From: Diadema setosum
Taxonomy: Eukaryota; Echinodermata; Echinoidea; Diadematoida; Diadematidae
Reading direction: 5' to 3'
DNA: 64,000 nt
Assembly: GCF_964275005.1 (NCBI RefSeq)
Contig: NC_092696.1
Coordinates: forward strand, 24,523,472 to 24,587,471
The translations under genes and the position numbers were made by a program. Below, piece by piece: positions 1 to 22,933 of the stretch; the first letter of the stretch is position 1; every line of letters starts with the position of its first letter. The notes beneath the pieces were generated by a model, which did no database searches, was not told where the DNA came from, and was given only the letters and a program-made list of their open reading frames with translations.

Positions 1-404
1 CACAGAGTCATAATCGCTCCTCCTATAGGTCAAATCCTGTCTACGCCGGTAGTTTACCTTCATCCACCCACCAAGTTCCATCCCAATAAACAGACAGACG
101 GACAGACAAACAAACGTTGATCAAATATATTGTTTAGTCTGGACCGCTTTTTTTTTTCATTATTATAATGCAAGCAATGAGTTTTGACATTTGCAGTAAA
201 AACTGAAATTTTGACATTTGATGTGGTCAACGTGTTATGACATTTGTGGTTAATCAGATTTTGATATTTAATTACCATAGGAGTACCACAGGACTTTTTC
301 GTAAGGGGCAGTATGAAATGTACATTGCTTTTGTTTACCATTTTCTTCTTTGTTGAAATGTTTGAATATGTATATGCATGTAAATATATGATATTTTTTC
401 ATTT
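1..404. other. Intergenic, nothing recognised
   Basis: No exon, RNA gene or clear repeat is visible. A short run of CAGA/CAAA-type simple sequence lies near 88-115. Confidence 0.5.
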
Positions 405-497
405 TTGAAGCGCCATGAGCACTGAAAAGTGGACCTGTGCGCTATACAAGTAGCCACTATTATTATTATTATTATTATCATTATTATTATTATTATT
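405..497 (+). repeat. SINE/LINE-like 3' tail ending in (ATT)n
   Basis: The text runs GCGCCATGAGCACTG, then GCGCTATACAAGTAGCC, then about 12 ATT units (457-497). A GCGC-TATA-AAG segment followed by an (ATT)n run is a common 3' end of animal non-LTR retroposons, which is family knowledge. No body is recognised upstream, so this is probably a 5'-truncated copy. Confidence 0.4.
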
Positions 498-605
498 GTG
501 TGGCATATACACTATCCCTGCGACACTACCAGTATGCGGAAGACGTGAGACACAGACCGACAAATTTCTAAGCTTTTACCATATCATTATACAATGGAGC
601 GATTA

Positions 606-1065
606 GGCTGCGTTCACATAGAAGTACACTATTCGGTATTCGGTATGGATCGGTATTCGCTATTCGGTATTCGCTATTCGGGCCCCGAATACACCATCAC
701 CCGCACCGTCAACTCACCATCCCATGCAGTGAGGATTTCTTCCTCCTATCCTAGCAAATCTTATTAACAATTTCTAAACTGCATCAGAATGTCAGTCTAC
801 ATGCTTATTTTTGCTAAAGGGCAAATCCAGACCAAAATTGTCATGTATTTCATAAACGAGAGACGGTATACGCTGCAAGAAAATCTAACAAGTTCGATTC
901 CCACTTTGCTATACTTTTCGCAGCTATTCGGTACTTTCGAATAGTGCCCTCCTATGTGAACCGGTGTGAGGAAATCCTATGCCTATCGTTCGATTCAAGC
1001 TATTCGCGTGCCCTCGAAAAACGAGCCCGAATACCCGAATAGTATACTTCTATGTGAACGCAGCC
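606..1065. mobile_element. PIF/Harbinger-like MITE with TTA duplication
   Basis: The left end reads GGCTGCGTTCACATAGAAGT and its reverse complement closes the right end at 1065. TTA lies immediately outside both ends (603-605 and 1066-1068), matching the 3-bp TWA duplication of PIF/Harbinger. There is no transposase, so the copy is non-autonomous. The subterminal zones are packed with TATTCGG / TATTCGC words, partly tandem on the left (about 632-690) and inverted on the right (about 930-1045). Confidence 0.7.
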
Positions 1066-1116
1066 TTAGGTTCATTATGCTTTGTACAATAGCTTACAAT
1101 ACACCAAGTCATAGTC

Positions 1117-2403
1117 AGGTCGCTTAGTGAAATTACCGTTACACGGCGGATAAAAGCACCAAATTTGGAGAGATGACCCCTCAGGACCTACTCATTGATA
1201 TTTGAGTAGGAGCCCTTTGCAAAATTTTTATTTTCATGGTATTTAATGCTGAATTTCATTTTGCAGAAAATTTCGCGGGAATGAAACTTTCGTAAATTTC
1301 GAGAGGAGCTAATATCGCAAAATCAAAATGCGCGCGATTCTAAACAATGCATTTGATGCCAGTGGCAATTTGCGGAAGTTTCATTCTGCGAAAAAAGGTC
1401 GTCGGCTCCAAGTCACGAACATTTCATGTCGGGAAAATAACACCGTTTTTATGTATCTGAGAGAGTAAAGTAACGAAAACGAGGTTCACATTTGTGGTAC
1501 TTTTTTCATTTTCATGGAACTGGAAAACATGAACCCTATCTTGAATTCCATGATCAACAAAGCATTTGAAACATGGAGGTTGGTGAATTAATTACCGATT
1601 TATGAAGAGAAAATGCTGTTGAGTTGTCACATTGTGGTGTAGGTCCCTATTCCCAGTTTAGTTACTTTATAAAAGGGGCTTAGAACGTTTTCTAATGGTA
1701 AGGGGAGGGGGAGATCACTGACCCTTGAACACTCCCGTCAACGGTCCGCAGCCCCCTCCTTCTCCCCCCCCCCCCCAAAAAAAAAAAAAAACATTAGAAA
1801 ACGATCTGCAGCCCCTTTAATATCGGGTATATGCTTTATGTACATAACTCTGAACTGGCAAATGTACATTACACTGTGACACCTCGACAGCATTATTCTC
1901 TTCATAAATCGGTAATTAATTCAACCACCTCTATGTTTCAAATGCTTTGTTGATCATGGAATTCAAGATTGGGTTCATGTTTTCCAGCTCCATGAAAAAT
2001 GAAAAAAGTTCCACAAATGTGAACCTCGTTTTCGTTACTTTACTCTCTCATAATTATACATAAATACGGTGTTATTTTCCCGACATGAAATGTTCGTGAC
2101 TTGGAGCCGACGGTCTTTTTCGCAGTATGAAACTTCCGCAAATTGCCTTTGGCATCAAATGCATTGTTTAGAATCGCGCGCATTTTGATTTTGCGATATC
2201 AGCTCCTCGCGAAATTTGCGAAAGTTTCATTTCCGCGAAATTTTCTGCAAAATGAAATTCAGCATTTATACCATGAAAATAAAAATTTTGCAGAGGGCTC
2301 CTACTCAAATGTCAATGAGTAGGTCCTGAGGAGTCATCTCTCCAAATTTGGTGCTTTTATCCGCCGTGTAACGGTAATCTCAAAATTTGACGTTAAGCGA
2401 CCT
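1117..2403. mobile_element. Giant foldback element (arms about 600 bp)
   Basis: The outer ends are AGGTCGCTTA (1117-1126) and TAAGCGACCT (2394-2403). The left arm to about 1710 is repeated in reverse complement from about 1785 to 2403, with only scattered differences by eye. Examples are the ACGGCGGATAAAAGCACC block and the GGAGCCGACG block. A GC-rich segment with a C-run and A-run (1764-1791) forms the loop. No protein is encoded. The flanks ATAGTC and ATCAGTC hint at a target duplication but do not match exactly, so the superfamily is unassigned. Confidence 0.75.
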
Positions 2404-3105
2404 ATCAGTCGTACATTGAATCTGCATTAATTGGAGGCAAACCATATCTGCTCCAGGTCGATTACTGATTTGGCCGTAATTGTAGAGAATGAGCGGTCGA
2501 TGTCTGTTACGTGATGTCATGTATCATAGCGGCTGCATCAGTCTCTGTTCGTCAATGTACCGGTACTCTGTGTCGTCGAATCTCTGCCAGCATCAACTCA
2601 AAACCATGGGCTACCCTGTCATCGGTAAATCCACACAATTGAACTGTGCTGTAGTGATTGGACTGTAATAGCGTCATGCTACCAAATACAGATTGTACAA
2701 CATTGCTTCTCATTTGATGATGAAAAGAGAGTGCCAAAGCGAAGGAGAAAGATGTGCTATACCTTGGCTTCCTTGGCTTGATGATATATTGACGACCATA
2801 CCATATAAGTTATTCATACTATACGCAGTCAATCACTACTAGTATTTTATTATCATTATTATTACTTCTTTTTTTTTACAATCGAGATGTACGATGCGGA
2901 AAGTGCTGTTGTTTTCGGCCTCATACACGGCGGTACACTGATCGTCTGCGCTGCTAGCTGCTATTTCTCAATACTAGTATGTGTATTCGCTGGTAATGGA
3001 GTGTACATGTATACTAGTAGTGTATTTCTGTACTGCCTTCCCAGCACTCTGTTATGTCACCGAGGGATACGTACAGGTGTATTCCCCCCATGAAATCCTG
3101 TTCAG
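2404..3105. other. Upstream flank of TYMS promoter, nothing recognised
   Basis: No exon or repeat is recognised. Short open frames here show no familiar domain. Confidence 0.4.
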
Positions 3106-3213
3106 TGATTGGTCTACACATGCACACCCACAGCGGCTACCTAGGCTTAGGGCTGTCATGATTGGCTAGCCCTTCCGGCAGCAATTAGCGCGCGCGGGAT
3201 GCGAAATTGGCGC
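3106..3213 (+). promoter_or_regulatory. Candidate TYMS promoter: two NF-Y boxes and an E2F-like site
   Basis: TGATTGGTC (3106-3114) and TGATTGGCT (3159-3167) are reverse-strand perfect matches to the NF-Y consensus RRCCAATSR, 53 bp apart. ATTGGCGC (3206-3213) matches the E2F consensus TTTSGCGC at 7 of 8 positions, next to a GCGCGCGC run. Paired NF-Y plus E2F is a usual layout for S-phase genes, and TYMS is a classical E2F target. A consensus splice donor follows at 3297. Transcription direction is inferred from that donor and from TYMS downstream. Confidence 0.5.
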
Positions 3214-3229
3214 GGACACCTGTGTTTAG

Positions 3230-3296
3230 TGCTACTGTTTCGTCCCAGTCGGCGTTCATCGAATTGCACTAAAATCAACTTTCTTTATCGCCGTGG
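3230..3296 (+). other. TYMS: Putative non-coding first exon of TYMS
   Basis: The segment ends in CGCCGTGG followed by GTAAGTGC, a strong 5' splice site at 3297. The TYMS start exon begins at a good 3' splice site (AG at 7967-7968), so a 5' exon upstream is required, and this is the best-placed candidate. It has no ATG. The 5' boundary is a guess from the promoter motifs. Confidence 0.45.
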
Positions 3297-3449
3297 GTAA
3301 GTGCATTGGCAAATCAATTTATATTTTTGACCGAGGGTAGAAGATGGGTATCATAGAAGTGATCGCAATCCGTGATTAATTAATGGCACAGCATAAAACA
3401 GAGTGCTTCATTTAATTCATTCATAGTGAGAATATGATTACAGTGGCTC

Positions 3450-3660
3450 CATACGCACGCACGGCCGGGCTCCGCTGCTGCATGCTGCACCCCGGGGGCT
3501 CGGCACGGCTTCCGAAGGTGGTCCGTGGCCGCCGGATTGCCGCTGCGCACTATGTATACGTTAGGTCTTCTGTGTCCCGAATCGTCGAAACCGCACCGTC
3601 TCTCGTGTAGGGCCTAGATAGGGCCTACTAGTAGTTAAGACGGGCCGGGGGTAGGGGTGT
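3450..3660. other. GC- and CpG-rich segment in TYMS intron 1
   Basis: A clearly GC-rich, CpG-containing patch in an otherwise AT-rich setting, just downstream of the putative first exon. It may be the remainder of an unmethylated promoter island. No coding sequence is recognised. Confidence 0.35.
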
Positions 3661-3727
3661 AATCAGTGATTCAAGTGAAATAAATTCGATGGAAAAACTA
3701 ACAAACTAAAGTAACAAGTTACTCGCA

Positions 3728-4189
3728 GGGGTGTATCCAGGATTTTTTGTGGGGGGGTCGTAATCAAAATTTTTGGACCTTTACCTTTGCGAGGGAGCGG
3801 AGCGACCGAGCGGGGGGAGGGTGTGGGAGGGGGGTGTCCCCCCTCCCACAGTAGGGAGTTTTTGAATTTTATATCTTAAAATGGGGTCATTTGGTGCATA
3901 CAAAAGTGACTTTTTCAGCATACTTTAAAAAAAAAAACCATTTATCATGTTAAAATTGGTGGTAAAACCTGTGTTGGTCACTTGTAAGTTCGTTAATCGG
4001 TAAGTTGAAAACTGCATAAGTGCATTTAAAAAAAGTTGCTAACTAGCTAACCTTACACCTTCCTAAAGTACATAGACCCCAGGGTAAAAAGCCCTCGAAA
4101 AACAGAAATTGTCTTTTACAAAAAGTGGACCTTTTGAAAATTTGGGGGGGTCGTACGACCCTCCCGACCCCCCCTTGCATACACCCATG
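3728..4189. mobile_element. hAT-like non-autonomous repeat
   Basis: The left end GGGGTGTATCC and right end ATACACCCATG are imperfect inverted repeats. ACTCGCA is directly repeated outside both (3721-3727 and 4190-4196). A left end beginning CAGGGGTG would resemble hAT termini, but the duplication is then not a clean 8 bp, so the superfamily is tentative. G-runs mark both ends. The interior carries GCGAGGGAGCGGAGCGACCG (from 3789), repeated at 10281. Confidence 0.5.
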
Positions 4190-4209
4190 ACTCGCAACTA
4201 TCTTTCCCC

Positions 4210-4746
4210 TAACTGCGACCAGCCCCAACACGTACAGCGTTGGGGCTGCGCCGTTTTCGCATTCAGATCTTAATGTTGTTGTCTCTTGTACAAAACGGGT
4301 GACGTTCCGGCGCTATATTTCCTTTATTTTTCAACAAAAACTACTAGGAATACTTACATGGGTCGATTAAACCTAAATGATTCCAATCGGCGGCTGTTTG
4401 ATGCATTTCATTGCTTATGATGCAGAAAATGTTGTCTTATAAGGCGAATTATCTTCAGCTCACCGATGCTCACTAAACTCACAATAACTTGCACAAGGTG
4501 AGCTGAAGATAATTCGCCTTATACATGTTATAAGACAACATTTTCTGCATCATAAGCAATGAAATGCATCAAACAGTCGCCGATTGGAATCATTTAGGTT
4601 TAATCGACCCATGTAAGTATAGTAGTTTTTGTTGAAAAATAAAGGAAATATAGTGCCGGAACGGCACCCGTTTTGTACAAGACTCCTAAGTAAATGCGAA
4701 AACGGCGCAGCCCCAACGCTGTACGCGTTGGGGCTGGTCGCAGTTA
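4210..4746. mobile_element. Mutator-like foldback MITE with 9-bp duplication
   Basis: The ends are TAACTGCGACCAGCCCCAAC and its reverse complement apart from one G/A difference further in. TCTTTCCCC is perfectly duplicated outside (4201-4209 and 4747-4755). Arms of about 245 bp face each other around a loop of about 30 bp (roughly 4465-4497), so almost the whole element can form one hairpin. Each arm also holds a 10-bp hairpin near its tip (CAGCCCCAAC / GTTGGGGCTG). Long terminal repeats plus a 9-bp duplication fit Mutator-like elements. No protein is encoded. Confidence 0.75.
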
Positions 4747-5099
4747 TCTTTCCCCCTTCAGCTAGCTGCCCTTTTTGTACAACTAGTACAATTACAAATG
4801 TGAATTGCGATACGATCTGTACGATGTAGTCAATATTTGATGAAGAACAAGTAATTTAGAATCTAAATTAACATTAACAAGTTAAAGTAAATTTACTTAA
4901 GTTAGAAAGTCTCTATATTTACCCTGGGCCTTTATAGTAGCAGTGTACTAAATTAATTAGCTAGAAACTATTAAACATTATTAAAAAGTAAGAAAAGATA
5001 TTCAGGGACAATGTGAGTGACTGAATCATGGTATCTGTAACGTAAGTGTCACCTTTGGGCTATTAAATCCGCTGCGCATCTTCAGTCTTCACTTCAGTC

Positions 5100-5390
5100 T
5101 ACACTGTGGCATAGCTACATGTATGCTTTTAGTGGGTAAGATTCCTGACTTCTGATCGGAGGACCCGAGTTCGAATCCCGCCCAGCGCTTACATTCTTGG
5201 ACAAGATGTTTTACCCACCATTTCCCTCTCGACCCAGCTAGGTGTATGAATGGGTACCTGGCAATGTTAGGGTAATAATAATGGCAGAAACTAGGGCCCT
5301 CTGGTAGTGGTAGAGCAGCTACACTAGTAGTGGTATTAGTAGGCCTACAGTTTAACAACACTGAAGAGGCTACACTGGATAAGCCTAAAA
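5100..5390 (+). mobile_element. tRNA-derived SINE, family A
   Basis: A Pol III B-box-like GAGTTCGAATCCCG (5167-5180) follows a tRNA-like head. Then comes a body shared with other copies in this window: GGGTACCTGGCAATGTTAGG, GGCCCTCTGGTAG and a tail ending CACTGAAGAGGCTACACTGG. Other copies lie at about 30745 (-), 43558 (-), 44744 (-) and 47004 (+). Confidence 0.65.
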
Positions 5391-6666
5391 AGTTACACAG
5401 CCCAGTCGCTGTATAGCCGCAGCGTCTGGTCGGGCTAGGCCTAAATAAGACCTTATTATGAGGTGGACCGAAGGGGGGATCGAGGTGTGGGAGGGGGTGC
5501 ATCCTTCAACTTGAGGGAACTCTTGCATGTATTAATTTTATTGGAATTTTAATTGATTAAAAAATATGGTGCACAGTAGCACTAGCAGTAACAAGTGCCT
5601 GAAATCAATCATTATTTTGACATTGGGATACCAGTAACTCAGATTCTTTACCACAGACTTGTTATTCTAATAGAAAACCACTGTGATTTCCATGCATGAT
5701 ATAATTTCCATATTTGGGTTAGAAACTTATAACTTGGATACTGGATGGAACTGCTTAATTATAAGGTTCAACTAATATGTGCTCAAGATATTACAATCAT
5801 GGTAGGTTATACAATCGATGATATCACTTGCAAATTACATTCAATCCAAAAGCTGATAAGTGATATGCACTACGAACGCTTGCATAGGCTATAAACCCAA
5901 AATCTGCCAAAACTTTAAGCCGTTAATAGTTTTAGCACCATTCATTATATTTGTCTGTTTTTGCCTGATGAGAAAGAAAATGGGAAAGTGTCAATTGAAG
6001 AAAAAGGAGGAGAGGATGTCAGATGCTTATCCACTATAGTCCCCAGTGATTTCCCCGTATAGCCCAAATAATTAATTGATTTTAATTTGGAAGAGGTTGA
6101 AAGGTGGCGGCTTAATTGAAATTCACATGCATATACACACAACTTTGTTTTCCCTTTCTTTTTTTTTTTGCCTTGCAAATCTTAGGCAGATAACTGCCCC
6201 CATTGCCCCCTCGGCTAGTACAGGGACGGGTTGTCTTTTTTTTTTTTTGAAATACATGTAGTTTATGGAATTTTTACCTTAAATGGAATAGCCCCTCTTT
6301 TTGTAGAAGGTGATATTGTATGGCAGTAAATGATTTTACAGTGACAGGGGGGTTATATATTCTGTTACATCCAATGGATGTTTCTAGTTTATGCATAAAT
6401 ATTGGACTCTACATGATGTGGGGTTCAAATCTAGTAGATGTTTTAAGCTCTTTGTCAATATGCACAGACTGAACATCTAGATTTGACTGGATTTGTAAAT
6501 GGCAAAAGAGCATGTGGCCCACAACATCCAACTTTCCTGCCCACAATGGCTGGGATAAGTGGCAAAAAAAGCATCCACATTGCTGCACTTTTGTGACAAC
6601 AGAATGGGTATGAGGAGGATTACAATAGTACTGCATCAGTGATTGCCAGTGGGCAGTAGTTTCCAT

Positions 6667-6697
<31 letters not shown>

Positions 6698-6982
6698 CAA
6701 TGCACTCATGAACCATCTTTAAAATGAAAAACAATGCTCTGACTTGGTTTAATCTCAGTTGAAATGAATTTCTAACAAAAAAGAAAAGCAAAGAAAGCGG
6801 ACGAGGAAGCCATGAATCAGGATGCTGTCCAAGTTGCCCCAATTTGCAGGAGGCTCCTCGGACTCTAATTTATGTACAGGTCCTTTACAAGAAAATACTT
6901 GAGGTTTTCCTGGTCAATTTCATACTTTTGTCATTCCAATTCATGAATGTGCATTTAATTCACACATCACCCTGAAGTTTTT
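5391..6982. other. TYMS: TYMS intron 1 sequence, nothing recognised
   Basis: No exon is visible. It contains two T-rich runs (about 6161 and 6236) and one (GA)n tract, listed separately. Confidence 0.45.
6670..6697. repeat. (GA)n microsatellite
   Basis: About 14 uninterrupted GA units. Confidence 0.9.
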
Positions 6983-7861
6983 TATGCCTCCGCCACGAAG
7001 TGTCGCCGGAGGCATTATGTTTTCGGGTTGTCCGTCCATCCTTCTGTCCATAATCAATTTTGTGGACAGCGTATCTAAAAAAACTGGCAGAGGTATCCTC
7101 ATGAAACTTGGCATCTATGAGTGGGCGAAGTTGTGCCTATCAACATTTTGGCGCACATGCTCAAGGTCAAGGTCAAATGGTCAAAATTTCACTATTTCCC
7201 CTATATCTATGCAATGCCTGGAGGTATTTTTTTGAAACTTGATGTATACATGAACTACTAAATAAAGATTCCCCAGGGAGAGTTTTGAGTCATGAGGTCA
7301 AAGGTCAAGTGAAAATGTTAAAATTTCACTTTTTTCACCATATCTCACAAATATTTCAAGGTATCTTCATGGAACTTGATATATATGCATGTACTGACTG
7401 ACAGTGATCATGTAGGGAATTTAGGAGTCATAGGTCAAAGGTCAGGGGTCAAAGGTCAAGGTCAACTCATCAAAATGTCATTATTTCCCTCTTATGTATG
7501 CAATGCCTGCAGGATGTTTTCTTGAAATTTAGTGTATGCATGTATTACCCAATATGGATTCTCTTGGAAGTTTCTTGCCAAAAGGTCAAAGGTCAAGTAA
7601 AGTGCTAAATTTCACTTCTTCTTTAAACTTGTAAAAGGGTCAAAACTTGGGTACAAATCCTGAAATCCCCAAATACCTGCACTCTTACACAGTAGAGCAT
7701 TCATCCAAATAAACCTAGTTCAAGGAATGTGAGCATTCAATGCATTTGTGACAAACCTGTCATTTTAATATTTTGCCAGTTATGTGAAACTGTAATCACA
7801 TATTGTCAAGACATTGTGCTATAGACCTATTTGGAGAACCATGCATTATGGCGGAGGCATA
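6983..7861. mobile_element. Modular repeat ending in TATGCCTCCGCC
   Basis: Perfect 12-bp inverted ends: TATGCCTCCGCC (6983-6994) and GGCGGAGGCATA (7850-7861). The interior is built of about four degenerate modules of roughly 130-160 bp. Each runs GGTCAAAATTTCACT, a 'TATCT-ATGCAATGCCTG' style segment, then 'GAAACTTGATGTATACATG', closing with one or more AGGTCA words. It lies in TYMS intron 1, about 130 bp from the ATG exon. No protein is encoded. Confidence 0.55.
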
Positions 7862-7989
7862 CCAGTCGCCATAGCGACATTTCTAATTACATTTTGAATT
7901 TTTAGTTGTTGTTTTTTTTTGTATAATCAGTCGTAACTTGTTGTTTTGTTTGTGTCTTCCTTTAACAGATTTCTCCATCAAAATACATA

Positions 7990-20408
<12,419 letters not shown>

Positions 20409-20752
20409 GGCATGGTGCTGCTCACATCTCTACACTACATGTTTGAAATGAAATAGCACTTCCAGTTTGACTGACAACTTCAACAACAGCAAATGGACTA
20501 GTTACAGTACAGTCATACTTAAAAATTGTATCTACCAGGTATTTGATATTTAAGTCATATTTTTGAAAACCATTCCTTAGTTTTTTACCTTCAAAAGTTG
20601 AGCCTGAGCAGTGGGGTACTGAGGACTTTATGGAAAGTTTCATGTATCTATTTAATTAAGTAAATGTTATGGGGTTTTTCCATCACCAAGAATGCATGTA
20701 AAATATGTACAGATATCATGCGCAATGTACAGATTGTCCCTTGTAATTGTCT

Positions 20753-20758
20753 AATAAA
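20753..20758 (+). terminator. TYMS: Poly(A) signal of TYMS
   Basis: AATAAA 345 bp after the stop, giving a 3' UTR of about 370 nt. A second AATAAA occurs near 20876. Confidence 0.65.
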
Positions 20759-20775
20759 GCAGAAATATTCTGAAA

Positions 20776-21960
20776 TTGGGACATTCCTGAAAAGTTTTAT
20801 GTGATTAGTATGCACGTACTCAGTTAATGCTTTGATGTTTTAGCCATCACAGGGACTTCATTTTAGAGCTGTACAAAATAAAAGTCATGAGAGATGTACA
20901 TCATGTACAGAGAATTAGTGTACATGCCACAGATAATATAGGGTGAATTTTGTAACCGTGCTGGATTTCTGAATAGTTTGATGCTTTCAGATGTTATGCA
21001 TTTGTCACTTAAATTCTCGTTTCATAGCTCCTTACAATCTGCAACAATATCTCCATTATTCATGTGCATTTCATGTGCATGCTACATTGTAAAAAACTAT
21101 GAGTACCATCAGGGAACACTGCAGTTGTCTCTACGTCCAATATACCTCCTTGGTCTTGTCTTTGTTCTAAGCAAAGTAAACTGAGAGATGATGAGTAGTC
21201 GTAGTACACATCACAATGAGTTCTCTGGGCCAGTTCCTCTATTGCTTACGTAAGTTGGTAATTTTCAAGTTTTGCCAGCCAGTTCTGTTATGTTATTAAG
21301 TTAGGTCTGTTTTTTTTTTTGTTTTTTTTTGATGCGAGGGATTTTATTTTGTTGTTTTTCCAGTGACCTTTTAGAGTTACTACAGCTGATTTCCCCGTAT
21401 ACCGGTAAATGATTACAACCTAACTTCCGAGGCATAAACTAGCTACTAAGCACCTCATCCTGCACAATTTGCATTAAGGTACCTTAACAGTGATGAGATA
21501 CCTTCATGAGTCATTGAGTGATTATGTTTGCCATGTCTGCAGTAATCCTGACAAGTCCACCTGCAGAGAACTAACTCTAGTCTGAATTGTGACAGTATCA
21601 TACTGCAGTTTGTCAATACTACTCACCACTGAAATACCAGTAATATGTAACACTATACCACCAGTCCAGCATGGGTATATGTACCTAATATATGATGTGC
21701 ATGCATATGCGGATATACAAATGTATATACTCATGTGCATAACATATAATGTATATGATATGCGTTGATATGCATGTGTGTATGTTATATGTTTGGTCAA
21801 AACTCTTTTTGGTGAGATCAGTTATAACAAGGTGCTATCCATATCAAGCTTTTGTATCCCACAATGACTTATAATTTTATATTAAATGGGTTAGTCAAAT
21901 ACCGGTTAGTAATTAGCTAAACACAGTCATGTGATGGAGGAACATTGGTTATGTTCGCCC
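20776..21960. other. Downstream flank of TYMS, nothing recognised
   Basis: AT-rich with T-runs at about 21310-21330 and TATATG-rich sequence at 21690-21790. No exon is visible. Confidence 0.45.
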
Positions 21961-21991
21961 ATGGGAGAACATTTTTGTAATGTTCTCCCAT
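21961..21991. repeat. Perfect 13-bp hairpin
   Basis: ATGGGAGAACATT (21961-21973), a 5-base loop, and the exact reverse complement (21979-21991). Could be part of the neighbouring hairpin element. Confidence 0.7.
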
Positions 21992-22106
21992 TTGAAAACA
22001 TTCTCACGTAACAAATGACAGAAGGACCCGCGCACATTGAATTTGGCTCTGCGCGAGCGATGAGTGCGTTGTGCTGGTGGTTGACGTCGACATATTTGAC
22101 TAACCC

Positions 22107-22307
22107 ATATAATATAACAGATGATGACTTTTGTTGTCAGGAACATATACCAAACGTTCCACCCTCAGGGTTTGAAGTGCTATTTCGGGAGGCTGTAAGT
22201 CCCTCGACTTCATCATGGGACTTATAACCTCCCTCAATAGCATTTCAAACCCTTCGGGTGGAACATTCGGTAGGTTCCCTCCCCCGCCAGTCATCATCTA
22301 TATAATG
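22107..22307. mobile_element. Hairpin MITE
   Basis: Arms of about 90 bp: ATAATATAACAGATGATGAC, AACGTTCCACCCTCAGGG and GGAGGCTGTAAGTCCC face their approximate reverse complements around a 12-base centre (about 22203-22215). No target duplication was identified. Confidence 0.55.
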
Positions 22308-22372
22308 TTGATGCGTATTGTATGATTAGGGCATCTATAGTAAGGCATCTCCTATCATGGGATGGGTGGATT

Positions 22373-22580
22373 TATGGCATGGCTGGTAGCATGTCTACCT
22401 TGCAACCAAATGACTTGGGTTTAAGTGCCATTGAATATAGCTGAGCAATGTTGTGTGTAATCATATCATCCCCTCACAGAGGCACAAGCACTGTTCTTTG
22501 GATAGGACATTAAATGGAAGAACTATGTGTAAGAGAGTGACAACCCAAGCATGTGAAAATTCCCACTTCATTCATTCATC
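22373..22580 (+). mobile_element. tRNA-derived SINE-like repeat
   Basis: A tRNA-like head (GGCATGGCTGGTAGCATG... GACTTGGGTTTAAGTGCC) is followed by GGCACAAGCACTG, CTTTGGATAGGACATTAAA and GTGTAAGAGAGTGACA words typical of animal SINE bodies. Diverged. Confidence 0.45.
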
Positions 22581-22933
22581 ACACATGGAAACTGGGTGGG
22601 AAATGCCGACCCCTCATGGTCCACCCCATTGACATGCAACATTGCGCAAACAGTGTCAACATGGCATATGATGTCGTATTGGAAAAGAATCTATTGTGGG
22701 TAAATTTTGTGGCTTTAAATCTCATGTTAAGGTGCCATACAAAAATTTGAGTGTACCTGCACACTTGATACTTTGATAACTGTGCACATTGTCATTGGTC
22801 TGTGTATTTCTTCAGTACTGCATGCATTGTGCCTGGTGTACTGATCAAAAGACTGAGGATGGGGAAATCCTGCAGGTTTTCTGGAAAAAAGGTGAAAAGC
22901 GCCCTCTAAACACTGCCAAGGGCCAACTTTTAA

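Noticed and set aside
5089..5502. 137-codon frame on the - strand
   Set aside because: It is the reverse strand of a SINE copy.
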